NCBI GenBank assembly: GCA_907163375.1 | Contig: CAJQUW010003387.1 | Coordinates: forward strand, 363,166-427,165 | Reading direction: 5' to 3' | Source of the DNA: Prostheceraeus crozeri | Lineage: Eukaryota > Platyhelminthes > Polycladida > Euryleptidae | Length of the DNA: 64,000 bases | In this document: positions 24,711-37,067 of the stretch, piece by piece | Layout: each line of letters starts with the position of its first letter | Position numbering within the stretch: position 1 is the first letter of the stretch | Translations under genes and position numbers: made by a program | Notes under the pieces: generated by a model | Told to the model about the DNA's origin: nothing | Seen by the model: only the letters and a program-made list of their open reading frames with translations | Database searches by the model: none

Positions 24711-25460
24711 CGGGAGCTACTGACACTTTCTTCCTAAATTCGCGTACAAAGGTCTTGATAGCATGGATTTGTAGATCTTGAAACGCTGAATACAAAAATC
24801 AGATTCTTAAGTGTCACAGACAGTCGCTTTCGGTTATAAGTAAGGTTAAAGGATTCCTATTGGAATACAATGGTAAAATTCAAGAAATATCTATGGATTG
24901 TGAAACACTTGGAAACTTTTGTACATTTTCTTTTGTAGAAAAGAAACTATCTATCAGAAAACCATGAAATTTGAAACATTATTGAGTTCAGAACATCAAC
25001 TTCGATATAAAAGTTGAAGTGAGTCACATGACTCAGTATTTGATGTTTGAGTCTCAACAAAATGAGTAAAATCACCAAAATTAAGTCAAAACATGAAATT
25101 TACTCATTTTGTAGAGACTCTCAGACATCAAATACTGAATCATGCTCACTTCAACTTTTATATCGAAGTTGATGCTCTGAACTCAATCATGTTTCAAATT
25201 TCATGGCATTCTGATAAATAGTTTCTTTTATGCAAAAGAAAATGTACGAAAATTGCCAAGTGCTTCACAGTCCATAGATATTTCCTGAATTTTACCATTA
25301 GATTCCAATGGGAATTCTTTAACCCTACCTATAACCGAAAGCGACTGTCTGTGACACTCAAGACTCTGGCATTTCTGTATTCAGCGTTTCAAGATCTACA
25401 AATCCATGCTATTAAGCCTTTTGTGCGCGAATTTTGGAATAAAGTGTCAGTAGCTCCCGA
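24711..25460. mobile_element. foldback element with ~360 bp arms
   Basis: Arms at 24711-25072 and 25097-25460 are reverse complements with only ~25 bp between. The outer ends read GGGAGCTACTGACACTTT and its complement. Internal landmarks TTGAAACGCTGAATAC, AGACAGTCGCTTTCGGTTAT and CTTCGATATAAAAGTTGAAG each face their complements. No coding content. Confidence 0.85.
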
Positions 25461-26276
25461 ACTAATAGAGAAATCGATGAAGAGAATTTTTGGTTAACAT
25501 TTGGTCAGGAGGTCGTGTATTGCAGCGGAGAAACTAACAATGATCTACTTTCAGTTGTCATTGATTACAAGCAATTATGTACATTGTCATTAAAGTCCCA
25601 AATGCCCACTAGAAGGAATACTGAACCTCAACACTAACTATGAATAAAAAATGAGTCCCAAAATCTAACAGACTTTGGGTTCGGAAGCACACTGTAAATC
25701 GCTGGATACGAAAATTACATAGAAGCATATACCAAAATCACATACAATTTGAAACTGACATCTGATACGAGATTCTCGTATGCCTACAGAGATCTGGTAT
25801 GTTTTTCATACGACATCTCACTGACTTTCGTATGTGATTGGTATGTAGCGATATGAACTATTCTATCTGTGATTGGCTGTTTTACACTGAAATACAAGTT
25901 GTTGGTATGTTTTATATACGAGACCCGATGCAAATTCATCCTCATTCGTATGCCTCTGGTATCCACTTCGTATGTAGAGCTTTATGTCACATAGCAAAAA
26001 AATATGTATTTCATACCTCTGTCTAATAACTTTTTTCGGTAATACTAGTCGTGAATATTTTTTGCTTGATAGAGTGATATTTAACTAGATTAGATTTATT
26101 ATGAATTTTATGCTCCCCATCAACAAAAAGACGACTTATCACGACTAAAGACGTCTCAAATAGCACGTCTCAACTCGTGTAAAAATGTCCGTTAGTGAGT
26201 CGTCTCAAGACGTGACTTTTGAGACAAGTTGGGACGAGTTTATGCGACCAGTTAGGACGAGTGAAGACTAGATTAA
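25461..26276. other. gene-free stretch with partial MITE ends
   Basis: At 25688 a CACTGTAAATCGCT end is followed by TATG-rich sequence (GTATGTGATTGGTATGTAGCGAT near 25830). The inverted end AGCGATTTACAGTGCAC occurs at 31248-31265, again after GTATGTGATTGATATTGAGCGA. These look like halves of one MITE family. At 26120-26270 there are short direct and inverted repeats of CGTCTCAA/GACGAGT. No gene was seen. Confidence 0.45.
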
Positions 26277-28910
26277 CCCCTTAACTACCGGGCGAAAAAA
26301 CACTGAATGTCCACCTATTCCCAAAAACAAATATATCGTCATTCTTCATTTTGACATCCAGTACCGCAGTTAAATTTGTTGATGTGTCTTTCAATGTCAA
26401 TACCGAAATGTTCGTCAACTGAAGACGCGTTCTTCAATACCGCGTGAAATATGAGTGGTGTGCTTCTCATTACCATCGACGAATATATCGTCGGGACTGA
26501 AAATGCTTTCTAATACCAACGTCGAATATATCGTTATTGGCTTCATTTTTCCGCTATTTTTGTCTGAAATGCTTGACAGACTCACATTAGCCGAATGTGA
26601 TCATCATCCCGTCGTTCGCAGCGAAAAGAGCTTCCGACTGATACCAAACACGTCATGTCTATTATTAGATCCTACCCAGACATCAATAATAAAGCACATG
26701 ACTTCATTTGAACTGTCAGTTTGCTCATTCGTGTGAAACTGTGCTTGCGACCAAGAATTTGAAGATAAATTGTAGAAATGTCTTCGGATAACTTTTCTAA
26801 TACATCAGATTCTTCGTGTGAATCGGAAGAGGACTTGTATATGTACTCTGATACTTCTGACATTGTTGATCCCGCTAATTCCACTTGGTCTAATGATATT
26901 CAGTTACATCCTCCATTCACGTTTTCTGCTACTTCTGGTTTACAAGGACAGTTTGACTCTGAGTTAGAATGCTTCAAATATTTCCTTACGGATGATATAA
27001 TTGACATTATCATTCGAGAAACCAACCGATATGCAAGAAGCTTACAATCACGCACAGCTAAATGGGAAGACATTATAAAAGAGGAATTCAATTCATTCAT
27101 TGGACTGTGCCTGATAATGGGGTCTGCTAAGAGGAATTCTTTTGCTGATTACTGGACGGACGACCCTCTATCTTCCAAACACCATTTTTTTCACGTGTTA
27201 TGTCACGGAACAGATTTCAAAATATGATGAGCAATTTGCATTTCAACGACAACGCCACTTCTGATACGACTGACCGACTCTACAAGATACGTCCCATTAT
27301 AGACCGTCTTATACAACGTTTCCAAACATACAAACCCGAAAGTATCCTTTCAATAGATGAGCTACTGCAAAAATTTAAAGGCAGACTACATTGGCGACAG
27401 TACATTCCTTCCAAGAGAGCCAGATATGGTATCAAGATCTATGTGGTGTGTGAGTCATCATCGAGTTATATTTGCAATTTTATCATCTACACTGGCAAAG
27501 GAACTCTTGATCAATTCTCGCCATCAGAAATAAATGGCCGTGATTATATGGACCATCATCTACGATACTTCTCCACAAGAATGGTCCTTTCATTGACAGA
27601 ATCTTTAAAGGGAAAAGGATATACATTGGTTCTTGACAATTTTTTTATTCCATTTGAACTTTGTAAGCGATGTGTTAAATTATAATTTGACTTGTATGGA
27701 ACTATCAACAAAAATCAAAAAGATTTGCCACGAGACTTTATCACGAAGAATATCGACCGAGGAGAATTTCAGTCGTGCTCAAAAGTGATTGACAATCATT
27801 CGGTAAGCATTTTCAAGTATTGTGATCCGACAAAAAAACAGAAAAGGTTGTACATTTGATCTCTACAATTCATGATGACTCTTTTATCACGAAGCTTGAT
27901 AAGCGTAAGCACTTGAAAGATATTCCGCAAGTGATTTATGATTATAATTTCACAATGGGAGGGGTAGACAAATTGTCTCAAATAATTGATCCCATTTCTG
28001 TTGTTCGAAAGTCCACGAAGTGGTATAAAAAGGTCTTCTTTATGCTGATCGACTTTGTGGTAAATAATTCATTTGTTGTATTTTCACTGAATAATCAATG
28101 TACAAGAAAACAATTTTTCTGTAACCTGACTCACAAACTATTAGCTGAGGGTGTCGTTTTGAAAAAAATACTACGATCAGTTGATGGCAACACACCACTG
28201 CGACTTTTGTGTCAAAATTCTCATTTTCTAAAAATTTCAAGTTCTGATAGCAATGTCCGTCCTTGTTATCAAAGATGCCATGTATGTTCATCAAACAAAA
28301 TAAGGAAAGATACGAAATACGTATGCGGTACTTGTGGAAATGTACCACTTTGTGCCCCTCCATGTTTTGAAGTACTTCACACTAAAGCAAGATTCTGATG
28401 ATACGCCTAACCGACAGGCTACTACAGTAGGTATATTGTGTTTTTCTGATTGTATGTCCATGAGATCAATTGTCATTCGATTTTTATTAGTAAATTGTGT
28501 TTTGCAAAGAATGTTTTCTTCTGTAATCATAAATTATCGGAAGTGTGAAGACAATAGATCCTATAATAATACTCAATTATGTGGAAATCATTGAAAGTCT
28601 TATTCAGCAAAAGAGCTAAAGTTTATAAAGTAACAAAAATAGTCTGAAATTGAGAATGAAAGAAATTGCTCGGTACTGAAAGACAATCCAGTGAAATTAG
28701 GGCTGTGTACTCAGTGACAATTCCGTCGATGCCGAAATATTGTCATTGGTAATAAAAATGATGAACATTAAATATCAAGCGGTTCTCATTGACAACGATA
28801 GTTTCACGATATATTCGTCATTGGTACTGAGTGAATAGCCTAGAGTTTTCTCAACTCCGAAAAATGTAGGGGAATATTTTGCGAATATTTCGTGATTGGT
28901 AGCGAAAGGG
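26277..28910 (+). mobile_element. piggyBac-like element 2 with TTAA target duplication
   Basis: TTAA at 26273-26276 and at 28911-28914 flank the element. Inside, the left end CCCCTTAACTACC matches the complement of the right end (CCCTTTCGCTACC). Sub-terminal copies of GACGAATATATCGTC-like words occur at about 26330, 26470 and 26525 on the left and, inverted, at about 28740, 28808 and 28885 on the right. It encloses a piggyBac transposase relic, so this is a complete but inactivated element of 2.63 kb. Confidence 0.88.
26778..28398 (+). pseudogene. piggyBac transposase pseudogene (element 2)
   Basis: The most complete piggyBac relic here. Frame 1 (26778-27227) has the acidic N-terminus and EEFNSFIGLCLIMGSAK. 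A frameshift near 27200-27227 leads into frame 2 (to 27685) with the three landmarks around the first two catalytic Asp residues: SILSIDELLQKFKGR, RARYGIKIYVVCESSS, and YTLVLDNFFIPFELC. A TAA at 27683-27685 is followed in frame by YGTINKNQKDLPRDF, then another shift near 27856 into frame 3 with the third Asp (NFTMGGVDKLSQ) and a C-terminal zinc-binding domain (CHVCSSNK, CGTCGN, CAPPCFEVLH). Two frameshifts and one nonsense codon abolish the full product. Confidence 0.9.
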
Positions 28911-28914
28911 TTAA

Positions 28915-29314
28915 TAAGGCTATTATGCATCCGAGTACCATTCTTACCAAGTTCTGTCAAATCGCAGCTTTGGAGGCCGAGAGAATGAAGGAATCGAACC
29001 ATCAAATGCACACTCAGACGCAATCGCCATCTATATACATGAATACTACAATATTCAGGATATCATAGTAAATTATAACAAAGCTCATATCTAAATTTAG
29101 AAAAAAATAAATTTCATGGAAATTTTCAAATACAGTAGTGTTCGGATTTAGTAACAATTCGGATTTACTAACATATTTTTGGTAGCACGGCGAAGTTTCC
29201 TATGTATTATACAGAAATGTTAATTTTATAGTTATGAATCGTTGAATGTACAAATGACACAGTCCTAACAAGTTTTACGGAAAATAGTTGCTTTAAGTTA
29301 TGACTATTTTACCA
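28915..29314. other. gene-free stretch
   Basis: Contains GGTTCGATTCC on the minus strand (28987-28997), which resembles a pol III B box, but no A box precedes it. Otherwise AT-rich. Confidence 0.4.
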
Positions 29315-29617
29315 CTATTTTATCTCTACTGGTTGGAGATCTGAGCGTATTTCTTCAACACTCAAGTGCTTGGCTCTCATTGTGGTAAAAAACGTCTGCG
29401 AGTTCTTCAAAAGGTCCTCGTTTTCTGCTATTTGTACGATCGCCACCATACGCCCTGTCGTGATATCTTTTCTTTCAGCGAAAATCCTTTCACCATCTCG
29501 CAGTGATTCGAATAACTCATATGTCCAATTAACCAGGGTTCCGACATCGTCAATTTCAAAACTCTTGTTATCGAGGTAATAGGTCAGGGCAAATGTGTTC
29601 TTTTTAAATACGTCCAT
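29315..29617 (-). CDS. hypothetical protein, possible exon
   Basis: 100 codons from ATG 29617. The same frame stays open upstream to a TGA near 29690 without an ATG. Composition is protein-like: VNWTYELFESLRDGERIF, TGRMVAIVQIAENEDLL, amphipathic helices, balanced charge. I do not recognise the family. CTTTCAG, a possible splice acceptor, ends five bases before the ATG codon on the coding strand, so this may be a last exon of a longer gene. No transposon signature was seen. It may also be a fortuitous frame. Confidence 0.35.
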   Translation of the reverse strand: MDVFKKNTFALTYYLDNKSFEIDDVGTLVNWTYELFESLRDGERIFAERKDITTGRMVAIVQIAENEDLLKNSQTFFTTMRAKHLSVEEIRSDLQPVEIK

Positions 29618-29639
29618 AGTCTGAAAGTTTCTGAGATAG

Positions 29640-32206
29640 TTAGAGATATTAACAAGATTTTGTTCATGTTTTGCGACTATGTAAACAACTCATATAGGCT
29701 GTTGATTAGCATATACTCCGTAAAATTTCAATAGGCACAGGAAACAAAATTCAGTTAAAATTATTGACTTAAGGCATCTCTAAAAAATGAAAAAAAAGCA
29801 GGGGAGAAGGCAATTGCTTCTCGTTTACGTCTTTAGATAGCATCGTAGATGATGAAGTTGTGGTGATGCTCCACAAGTATGATGTAGATGCGCTCTCTCA
29901 ACACGAGGCTGTACAGGCCTATTCAAGATACACAAATCTAGCATGGACCTAATGCGTGGCTCTAGCATGGGTTGGGCTCTATTGAGTGTCAGATAATATA
30001 ATAGGTTGGCTCAGATTGTATAATAGGATAAAACTTTATCGCCGGTTTAGCAACAGGACGCCAATAATTAAGATGCATGTACTAGTAGTGCTTTTTTAAA
30101 ACGTTTTTTACCGGTATATAAGGTAAACCTCATTTCCATTTCTGGTAAAAAAACGAAGTGCACTATAAACTTATGTCATACATGCCGAATGTGTGTCATA
30201 ATTATGCTTCAATCTGTTTATTTCAGATTTTTAATACAAAGCAAAAATTCGGGTAGAGGATGGGTACCATACCCATCACCCCATGTGCCAAATCACCCCA
30301 TTCTCCCCTATTACATATAACGTGCTAAGAAAACCTTTACATGCTAATAGAAGAAAAAAGTTCTGGTGATTATACATAAGGTCTTTATTAACTACCCATC
30401 TGCATACGTGTGCAAAATCGGAATGAATGTGTCTCTCACTTTAAATAACTTGCATTTGACATCATGCAAAATTATGGATGACACATTTCTGTTAAATTTA
30501 CTACCACAGAATAACAGAATATGTCCAGTTTGTTTGAAGGCAAGGGATTGAAGAATGCATTCGACATGGCGCTGAGACATTGGCCATTTAAGGTAACCCG
30601 ACCTTCCTCGTAAATAATATCAAATATTTTGAATACATGCTGATACGTCTCAGAGACGTGTTTTTGCTGCTGGGGCTCCACGAGTATGTCGTCCTAGATA
30701 CTTGTCTAGCAACATTAACAGGACGTTTGGTTGCTCTATTTTACGAACTAAGTTGATTAACATCATTACATTCAACCAGTATCTTTCATGCAATCATGTT
30801 GAGTTATATATCTCAAACATAACTATTTTTGCGTTCATGAATTATAATGTGTTTTTATTTCGGATTGATAATATGCTTAATTTCAAAATTACATAATGCA
30901 TAATTGTTGATGGTTGAATATTTATTGATTATTCATGAAATGCCTTAGACTTACGTGCATTAAAATCGAATTCAGTATTGGAAGTGTGATTCTTGAATGT
31001 CATTATCTCACTACTTGCAGAACAGTAGTAACATTAGTGTGATCTTTATTGACAAAAAGGTCTTAGATCAACATACTTCGGACATAATTAATGCTTTCTT
31101 ATAACATTGTGCTGGTATGGCTTTAGTATGTAAAGCATACCACATTTGAAATAACATACGAAAAGCATACAAATATTATACCAAGAGAATACAGAAATAT
31201 ACCAAAAAAATATTTTGGTATGCATCCTTCGTATGTGATTGATATTGAGCGATTTACAGTGCACAGCACTTCACACTTATTTCAGTACTCGTTTAAATAC
31301 TCACTCTGGGCAGCTGCATAGGTTTAGCAGTACCTTCATTCGATAAATGTCAGAGGCATATCTACCTCACAGTCCAACATGTCCATCAATCTAGGAGCTG
31401 TTGAGGCGATGAAGCAGATATATATAATATTGTATTCATATTGAAACAATCATCGAAAACTAAATACATTGAACTACTGTTATGATCAAGCAAGGTTAGC
31501 ATCCATGTATATTCTTAGGAAGAGAATATTATGTAGGCCTTGACCAGGGTTTCTGTACAACATAATAAGCCAATAAGGAATAAAATATGCAGATGCTGGT
31601 AAGTGTGTCAACACTGAAAACTAAAGTAATTAACGTAAAATTTATAGAATTCGTGATATGTCACATGTCTTATAAAATATTGCGATTGTTATTAAATTTG
31701 CAACCCACTATTTGTGGATATAGAAATGACAATTCACATGCTTTAGGTATAGTCATAACATGTCCACGCGCAGAATGTGCAAACGCATTTAACATTATTC
31801 AGAAGGCCAGACTATCATATCAATCATTGAAATCAAATGAAAATGCTTTTAATTGTTTGAATAGCTACAGAATTAAAACGAAAAAACACGGTTTTCTGGA
31901 GTTTTTTAAATGCGTTTTCAAGTCCATATTTCGATTTTTCAAGTTATTGCGTTGACATTAGTATATGCTTTAACATTTCTCGAATCAAGATTGACTGGAT
32001 AATCATTCATCTTGACAATTCACTAGATTGGCACTCAATTCGTACTTGACAAGTAAGCATTTTAGTAGTGGTTCGGTGAGTTCAAGTTTGGTAATTTTGG
32101 TACTCCTTCATGTAGGAGTCAGATGGGAGCCTATGAAACTTCGTGATTTACAGTGTGTAAAATATCTCTGATACACTTGTCAATAATAAATTCTTCAAGT
32201 AGAAAC
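29640..32206. other. long gene-free stretch
   Basis: No supportable gene in 2.5 kb. 31100-31265 is rich in GTATG/CATAC words and ends in AGCGATTTACAGTGCAC, the putative MITE end also seen inverted at 25688. The 122-codon frame at 31587-31955 is low-complexity and featureless. Confidence 0.4.
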
Positions 32207-32759
32207 CAGGGATGCGGAGTCCTATTATTTTGATAGGACTCCGACTCCGGGTGCCAAGTATATAAAGCCTAGTTTTTTTGAAAAATTAACTGGTAACCTA
32301 CATCATATATCATTATAGGCTTACCTGAACCTATCTTTAGTGATCATTGCTGTATCAATTATCAATCATTTTCGATGAAAGTTGATCAAATGTCACTTTA
32401 TGTGTGATACACACGACTCGACTCCTCCCATCTTGTTGATGTGTGCTTCACACGTTATTTCTCCAGTCTCTACCAGGCACGAAAATCCCCATCTTTCTCC
32501 AAAAATTATGAGTGCACCTTCGATTTTGACATGCGCTTTAGAGGAGCCAGCTATGCACTGCTGTCGCTGTACTTTTGTTTGAAGGAGAAAGTTGACATCA
32601 AGACAATGACAGCTATGCACAAGAATAAATGATTTGCTTGTAATTATATTATTTCGGGTCTAGTTGTAGGCCGGAGTCCGGAGTCCTATCATTTGAAGGA
32701 CTCCGACTCCGATTCCACCAAAAATGATAGGACTCCGGGACTCCGACTCCGCATCCCTG
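32207..32759. mobile_element. hAT-type MITE with 8 bp target duplication
   Basis: The termini are CAGGGATGCGGAGTC on the left and its exact complement on the right (GACTCCGCATCCCTG). Both are followed inward by repeated GGACTCCGACTCC words. It is flanked by 8 bp GTAGAAAC (32199-32206) and ATAGAAAC (32760-32767), a 7/8 match. CAGGG termini with 8 bp duplications are the hallmark of hAT elements. The 553 bp body holds no transposase. Confidence 0.88.
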
Positions 32760-32767
32760 ATAGAAAC

Positions 32768-34009
32768 ATCATTCACACGGGTCGACTCCCCACTCTAGCA
32801 TCCGCTCTAGTTTGAGGTGGTGGTGAAAATGCTTTGGCACGTCAGAATTCTCGATGGAATTGGAAAATGCTTATGTTGCCACTCCATAGTAGTTTTGGTA
32901 GTAAACCAAAATACAAAATATATAGATGCGTGCGAAGTGTATTTTCCTTTATCAATTGAAATACAGTCTATAATATACACAACTATAAATTTGATCGGAA
33001 GGGAGTTATCTTGCATGATACATTCTTTATAATTGGGATAAAACAGCCAGTGAAATTTTCGGGCTTCGTGCGCACTCATGAGTAAATTTGCCGTCGGTTG
33101 CCGTCGAAGCAGATCTGAGTGCACTTGCTTGAATGAAGGTGATTAACGAAGGAAGCGATGGCGACAACTGCTTGATGAGCGGCTGTTTGGCTGATAATGG
33201 GATGCTTTCAGCTAAGGTTCCTTTTGAAGTCATTAAAAACGTTTAAAGTGGAGTTGAAGCAGTTTCACTACATTTTCGTGTGGCAGTTTTGAGCAATTAG
33301 AATCTGTTCCTCTATCACGAGACATCAAAATTTATGCGACATAAAACAGAGATGAAAATTCTTGTTCTTCTACATAGCTCACCATCTAATATGATGATGG
33401 CGGCAGTAGTTGGAGATATAAATGATAGAAGATCCATATTTTTTGACCGATTATTGAAAACAATGACGAGAAATATCAAATAAATACCCATATTTCAGGC
33501 CATAATTAATTTGATACATTTTTAATTTTCAATTTGTGTCCATTTCATCCGACCAATTCATGCTTGAATGGAAACTTTTCTTCCTCGTCAATCCTTCTCC
33601 CGGTCAATAGCGCAGAAACTATTGAAATCCGGATAATGTCCACTTTCGTGCGCATGCATGGAGATCGCAGATCTCAAATTTAGTCCTTTCTAACATGCGT
33701 TTCATGAGGATGGTCCAACCTCGGTCTGCTCAGCATATTTTCCACAATCTATCGTTTGAACCTTGTTCGCAGAACCGCTTCTTTCGCCATCTTGATGCGC
33801 TCTCTTCCACCAGGTAGGCACACCTGACTCAAATTTCCGGTGTTATTGATCCTGTTCTCTTCCTTTTTTACCTTTCCATAAACCGAAATTAACAGGGTGA
33901 TTGCAATTTCCTTCGATGTGATTTCGAGATTCGTGACTATGTGTGAGGAGATTTTATTTTGATTGCATAGCTATAAATAGTTTAATCACTGAAAAATTAA
34001 ACTTCGACA
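32768..34009. other. gene-free stretch
   Basis: Short frames only (105 codons at 32807-33124 minus, featureless). No repeat structure was noticed. Confidence 0.4.
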
Positions 34010-34473
34010 CATTAGGTGATATGCCACGCTCAATTACGCGAATTTCCCCCGTGGAATATTCTACGCGTAATTACACATGACCCTAAACATCCGTGGCCAT
34101 GCGTGATATTGCTGCAACATCTGTCGGCAGTCCTGTTATAAAGACTTTGCGTCTCATCTGTCTGCATGTATCAGAGGCTAAACAATGTGATAGGACCTCA
34201 ATTTCATGCTCAGGGAAGAAAGAACATGCTTAACGGTTCATCTTAGTGGTTCAAGCGGCAACGCACACAACCGTAGACGACGCGCAAACTATAAACGGTC
34301 GCCCGCGCGCATTCATAAACATTTCCCATGTTTTAACAGCATCAGATCAAGTGATTTCTGACTCCTGGTGCAGCGCGTATGTACGCGCATAGAAGGATAG
34401 AATGTCTTTTAACCACGGATGTTTGGGGTGTTCCGTAATTACGCGTGAATTACGCGTGGCATGTCACCTAGTG
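34010..34473 (-). mobile_element. MITE family B, copy 2
   Basis: 464 bp, the inverted counterpart of 11018-11496. The ends are CATTAGGTGATATGCCACGC and the complement of CACTAGGTGACATGCC. Internal landmarks shared with copy 1 include GATCAAGTGATTTCTGACTC and CAGGACTG. The two copies differ at many sites and by small indels. Confidence 0.8.
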
Positions 34474-35014
34474 CATTAACCGTTGTCCCATGTTTGGGGT
34501 GCTTTTGGCACCCAAAGCACTTTTTCAAAAGCTCTAACTTTTATTGTATTTCATTTCAGCATTAGATATTTGATGACTTTACTACAAATTTGACTTAAAT
34601 TATCTGGGTAAAGTACTAGAAAAAATAAATTCATAATGTAGGAGATTGATCTAAAAACATGGTAGTCTATGTTTGGGGTGCTTTAGGCACCCCACCAGCA
34701 ATCATCACGGCAACGTACGATCTTCAGTTCTACTGATGTCAACCACAGACCAATTGAGCGTCTCCTCTTCACGATTTCAAGACACCCGTTCTCAATGACA
34801 ACAACAGACGTTATTGAGACAGCATTGACGTTGTTTCTATTATTAGATCTATATGTATCTAATAATTTTAGATAAATTAGATCTATTGCATCTGTTATTA
34901 GATGCTGCTGCAAAATGTTTCACTCATTGGTTCGAGATGAAAAAAATCGACGAACCACATCTGCATTTGTATTCATTATGTGTGTTGTATGCACAGTAGT
35001 TCATCACAATTGAT

Positions 35015-36540
35015 TTGGCATCTAGACCTAGACGCGCTGCTGCGATCGAAGCAACTAGAAGTTTGTTTTCTTATAGCGAAGACCATGAGATTGATGTACA
35101 AGAGATTATAGCAAACGAAGATTGTGTTGATGACGTGGATTCCGAAGTTACAGATGAAGATGATCAGTTGGACATTGTCGAACAGGAGGAAGATGATACG
35201 AGTATCTTAGATGAAGATTATTTACATCGCTTATTCGAGGATTCAGAGGGAGAGTCTGAATCAGAACCGGTATGTACGAATGCCTTTAGATTCTGATTTT
35301 ACCATATATTATGATATACATGTACACTAAAACGAATACCGAATACGGTAATGAATGTCGCACTTTGTATTGTCTGCAATATGAAAGTGCGACATTCTAT
35401 ATTTAGTTTAATGTATGTAAAGGAATATACTAGGCATATACAATTGTAAGAATAATTTCGATAGATCTGATAGTTATGTTTTTTCATACGTATGGATAGC
35501 CTACACACAGTCTAATTCACGGTAGTTATGTATAATGAAACTGTACATAGAAAGACTACTACATCTTAGAATATTTTTTTCTAAGGTCACATGGCACACC
35601 GGAGCGCATGACTTTCTATCCAACGATAATAATCTATAAGACGTCAAACCAGGGAAGTACGGGATAAAGATCCAGTGGTCCTGTGAAGCTGATACATGTA
35701 ATTTTTGAAAGGTATCATATTGGAGAAAAGAGTCTTTCTGTTGAAGAGAAAGAAGGTATGCCAGTTACTGAAGCGTTTACAATGGCCCTCGTCAAACCAT
35801 TCCTCGACAAAGGCTACGATGTGAGTGCGACAACTGGTTTACTAGTTGCGAGGTCGCTGAAAAGTTGAATGAGAGAGATACAACATTAGTTGGAACAATG
35901 CGTTCGAATCGACGCGGCATTCCGCCAAAAGCCAAAGACCTGAGCAATCGTCAAAAGAAATCGGCCTCTTACTTCAAATCTGGAGATCTTCTAATGGTAT
36001 CTTACTGGGATAAAGGCAGATCTCCCGTGATCCTTATTTCTGCAATGCACACCTACGCATACAACAATGAAGATGGACTCCCTGAGATAATACCTTCATA
36101 CAATGCCACAAAATCCGGTGTGGATACTGCAGACCACATGGTGAGAATATCCACATGTAAGGGAAAATGCAGGAGGTGGACGTATTCGTTTTTCTGCAAT
36201 ATGATTGATGTGGCCCTTCTAAACGCATATATTATTTTTCGTGCACTCCAACCGCCAGAAAATGCAGCGTCATTTCGAACAGAATTCCTTCTCCAATGTG
36301 GATATGAACTTGTGGACGCAAGTATTCGATGGAGGTACACACAGATTGAATCCACAAACTCGAATGGCTATGAAACTGCTAGGATATAGCACAGTTGTTG
36401 CAGGTATGAACTTATTTGCAACTTGAACTTGGGCAATATTTGCCCAAGGAGTGTCGATCACAAAACAACACGAACATGTGATATTTGCGCTGTTCCTATC
36501 TGCAAAACACATTCAGATGATGTGGTAAAGTGTAATGATT
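35015..36540 (+). pseudogene. piggyBac transposase pseudogene (element 3), internally deleted
   Basis: 35015-35296 gives the acidic N-terminus (Asp/Glu-rich). 35297-35640 is non-coding and includes a 46 bp hairpin. The protein resumes at about 35645 (KPGKYGIKIQWSCEADT), then FLDKGYDV, LVGTMRSNRRGIPPKAK, and the third catalytic Asp block ATKSGVDTADHM (about 36110-36145). After a shift near 36390 the C-terminal Cys-rich domain is still visible (TCDICAVPICKTHSDDVV). The segment with the first catalytic Asp is deleted and the second is lost. Inactive. Confidence 0.85.
35353..35399. repeat. hairpin inside piggyBac relic
   Basis: GAATGTCGCACTTTGTATTG pairs with the complement segment ending at 35399 around a 4 bp loop. 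It lies where the middle of the transposase is missing. Confidence 0.6.
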
Positions 36541-37067
36541 GCATGTAGCTTTCTTGAGAGATATACGAGTATACTCTTCCTTGAGCAGCTTGCTTTACGT
36601 ACATATACGGTGAGATCATTTCTGATTGATTTATTTGTAATTGTCTTGTCAATAGGCCTATATACACACAATCTGCTGTAGCCGATATCCAATTTGAAAT
36701 AAAATGTTCGAGGGATATTTGTGTATCATGTAATCAATTATTAGCCTAATTTTTCTATTCTTGTGATACGAGTTGAGATTCTGAAATATCTGAAATACAG
36801 TCCTTTACACATGCATTTTTCCTAATATGTCTCATGGAATTATCGCAAAAATTAGGTATAATAATGCGCCCAATCTCACTTAATTCAGTATAATTTCGTA
36901 GAATGTTGCAAATTTTTATAAAACTATCACGTTGTGATTGTAGGCACAAAAGAAAAGTGGTCAAGTTTATCTAAATCAACGTAACATTAAATTTGCTGTA
37001 GTGGGGTGCCTGAGACACCCCAAACATAGACTAGCGATGTTCAAAATTGGCATAGGACAACGGTTAA

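Larger units (their letters stand above)
34480..37063 (+). mobile_element. piggyBac-like element 3 with TTAA target duplication
   Basis: Flanked by TTAA at 34476-34479 and 37064-37067. The termini are CCGTTGTCCCATG and, inverted, CCGTTGTCCTATG. Sub-terminal repeat: TCTATGTTTGGGGTGC with a nearby GGCACCCC at 34670-34693 and, inverted, at 37011-37035; a further copy adjoins the left tip. It encloses a transposase relic, 2.58 kb in all. Inserted two bases beyond the end of MITE B copy 2. Confidence 0.88.

Noticed and set aside
28980..29003. tRNA gene suggested by GGTTCGATTCC on the minus strand
   Set aside because: No A box or cloverleaf arms at the right distance.
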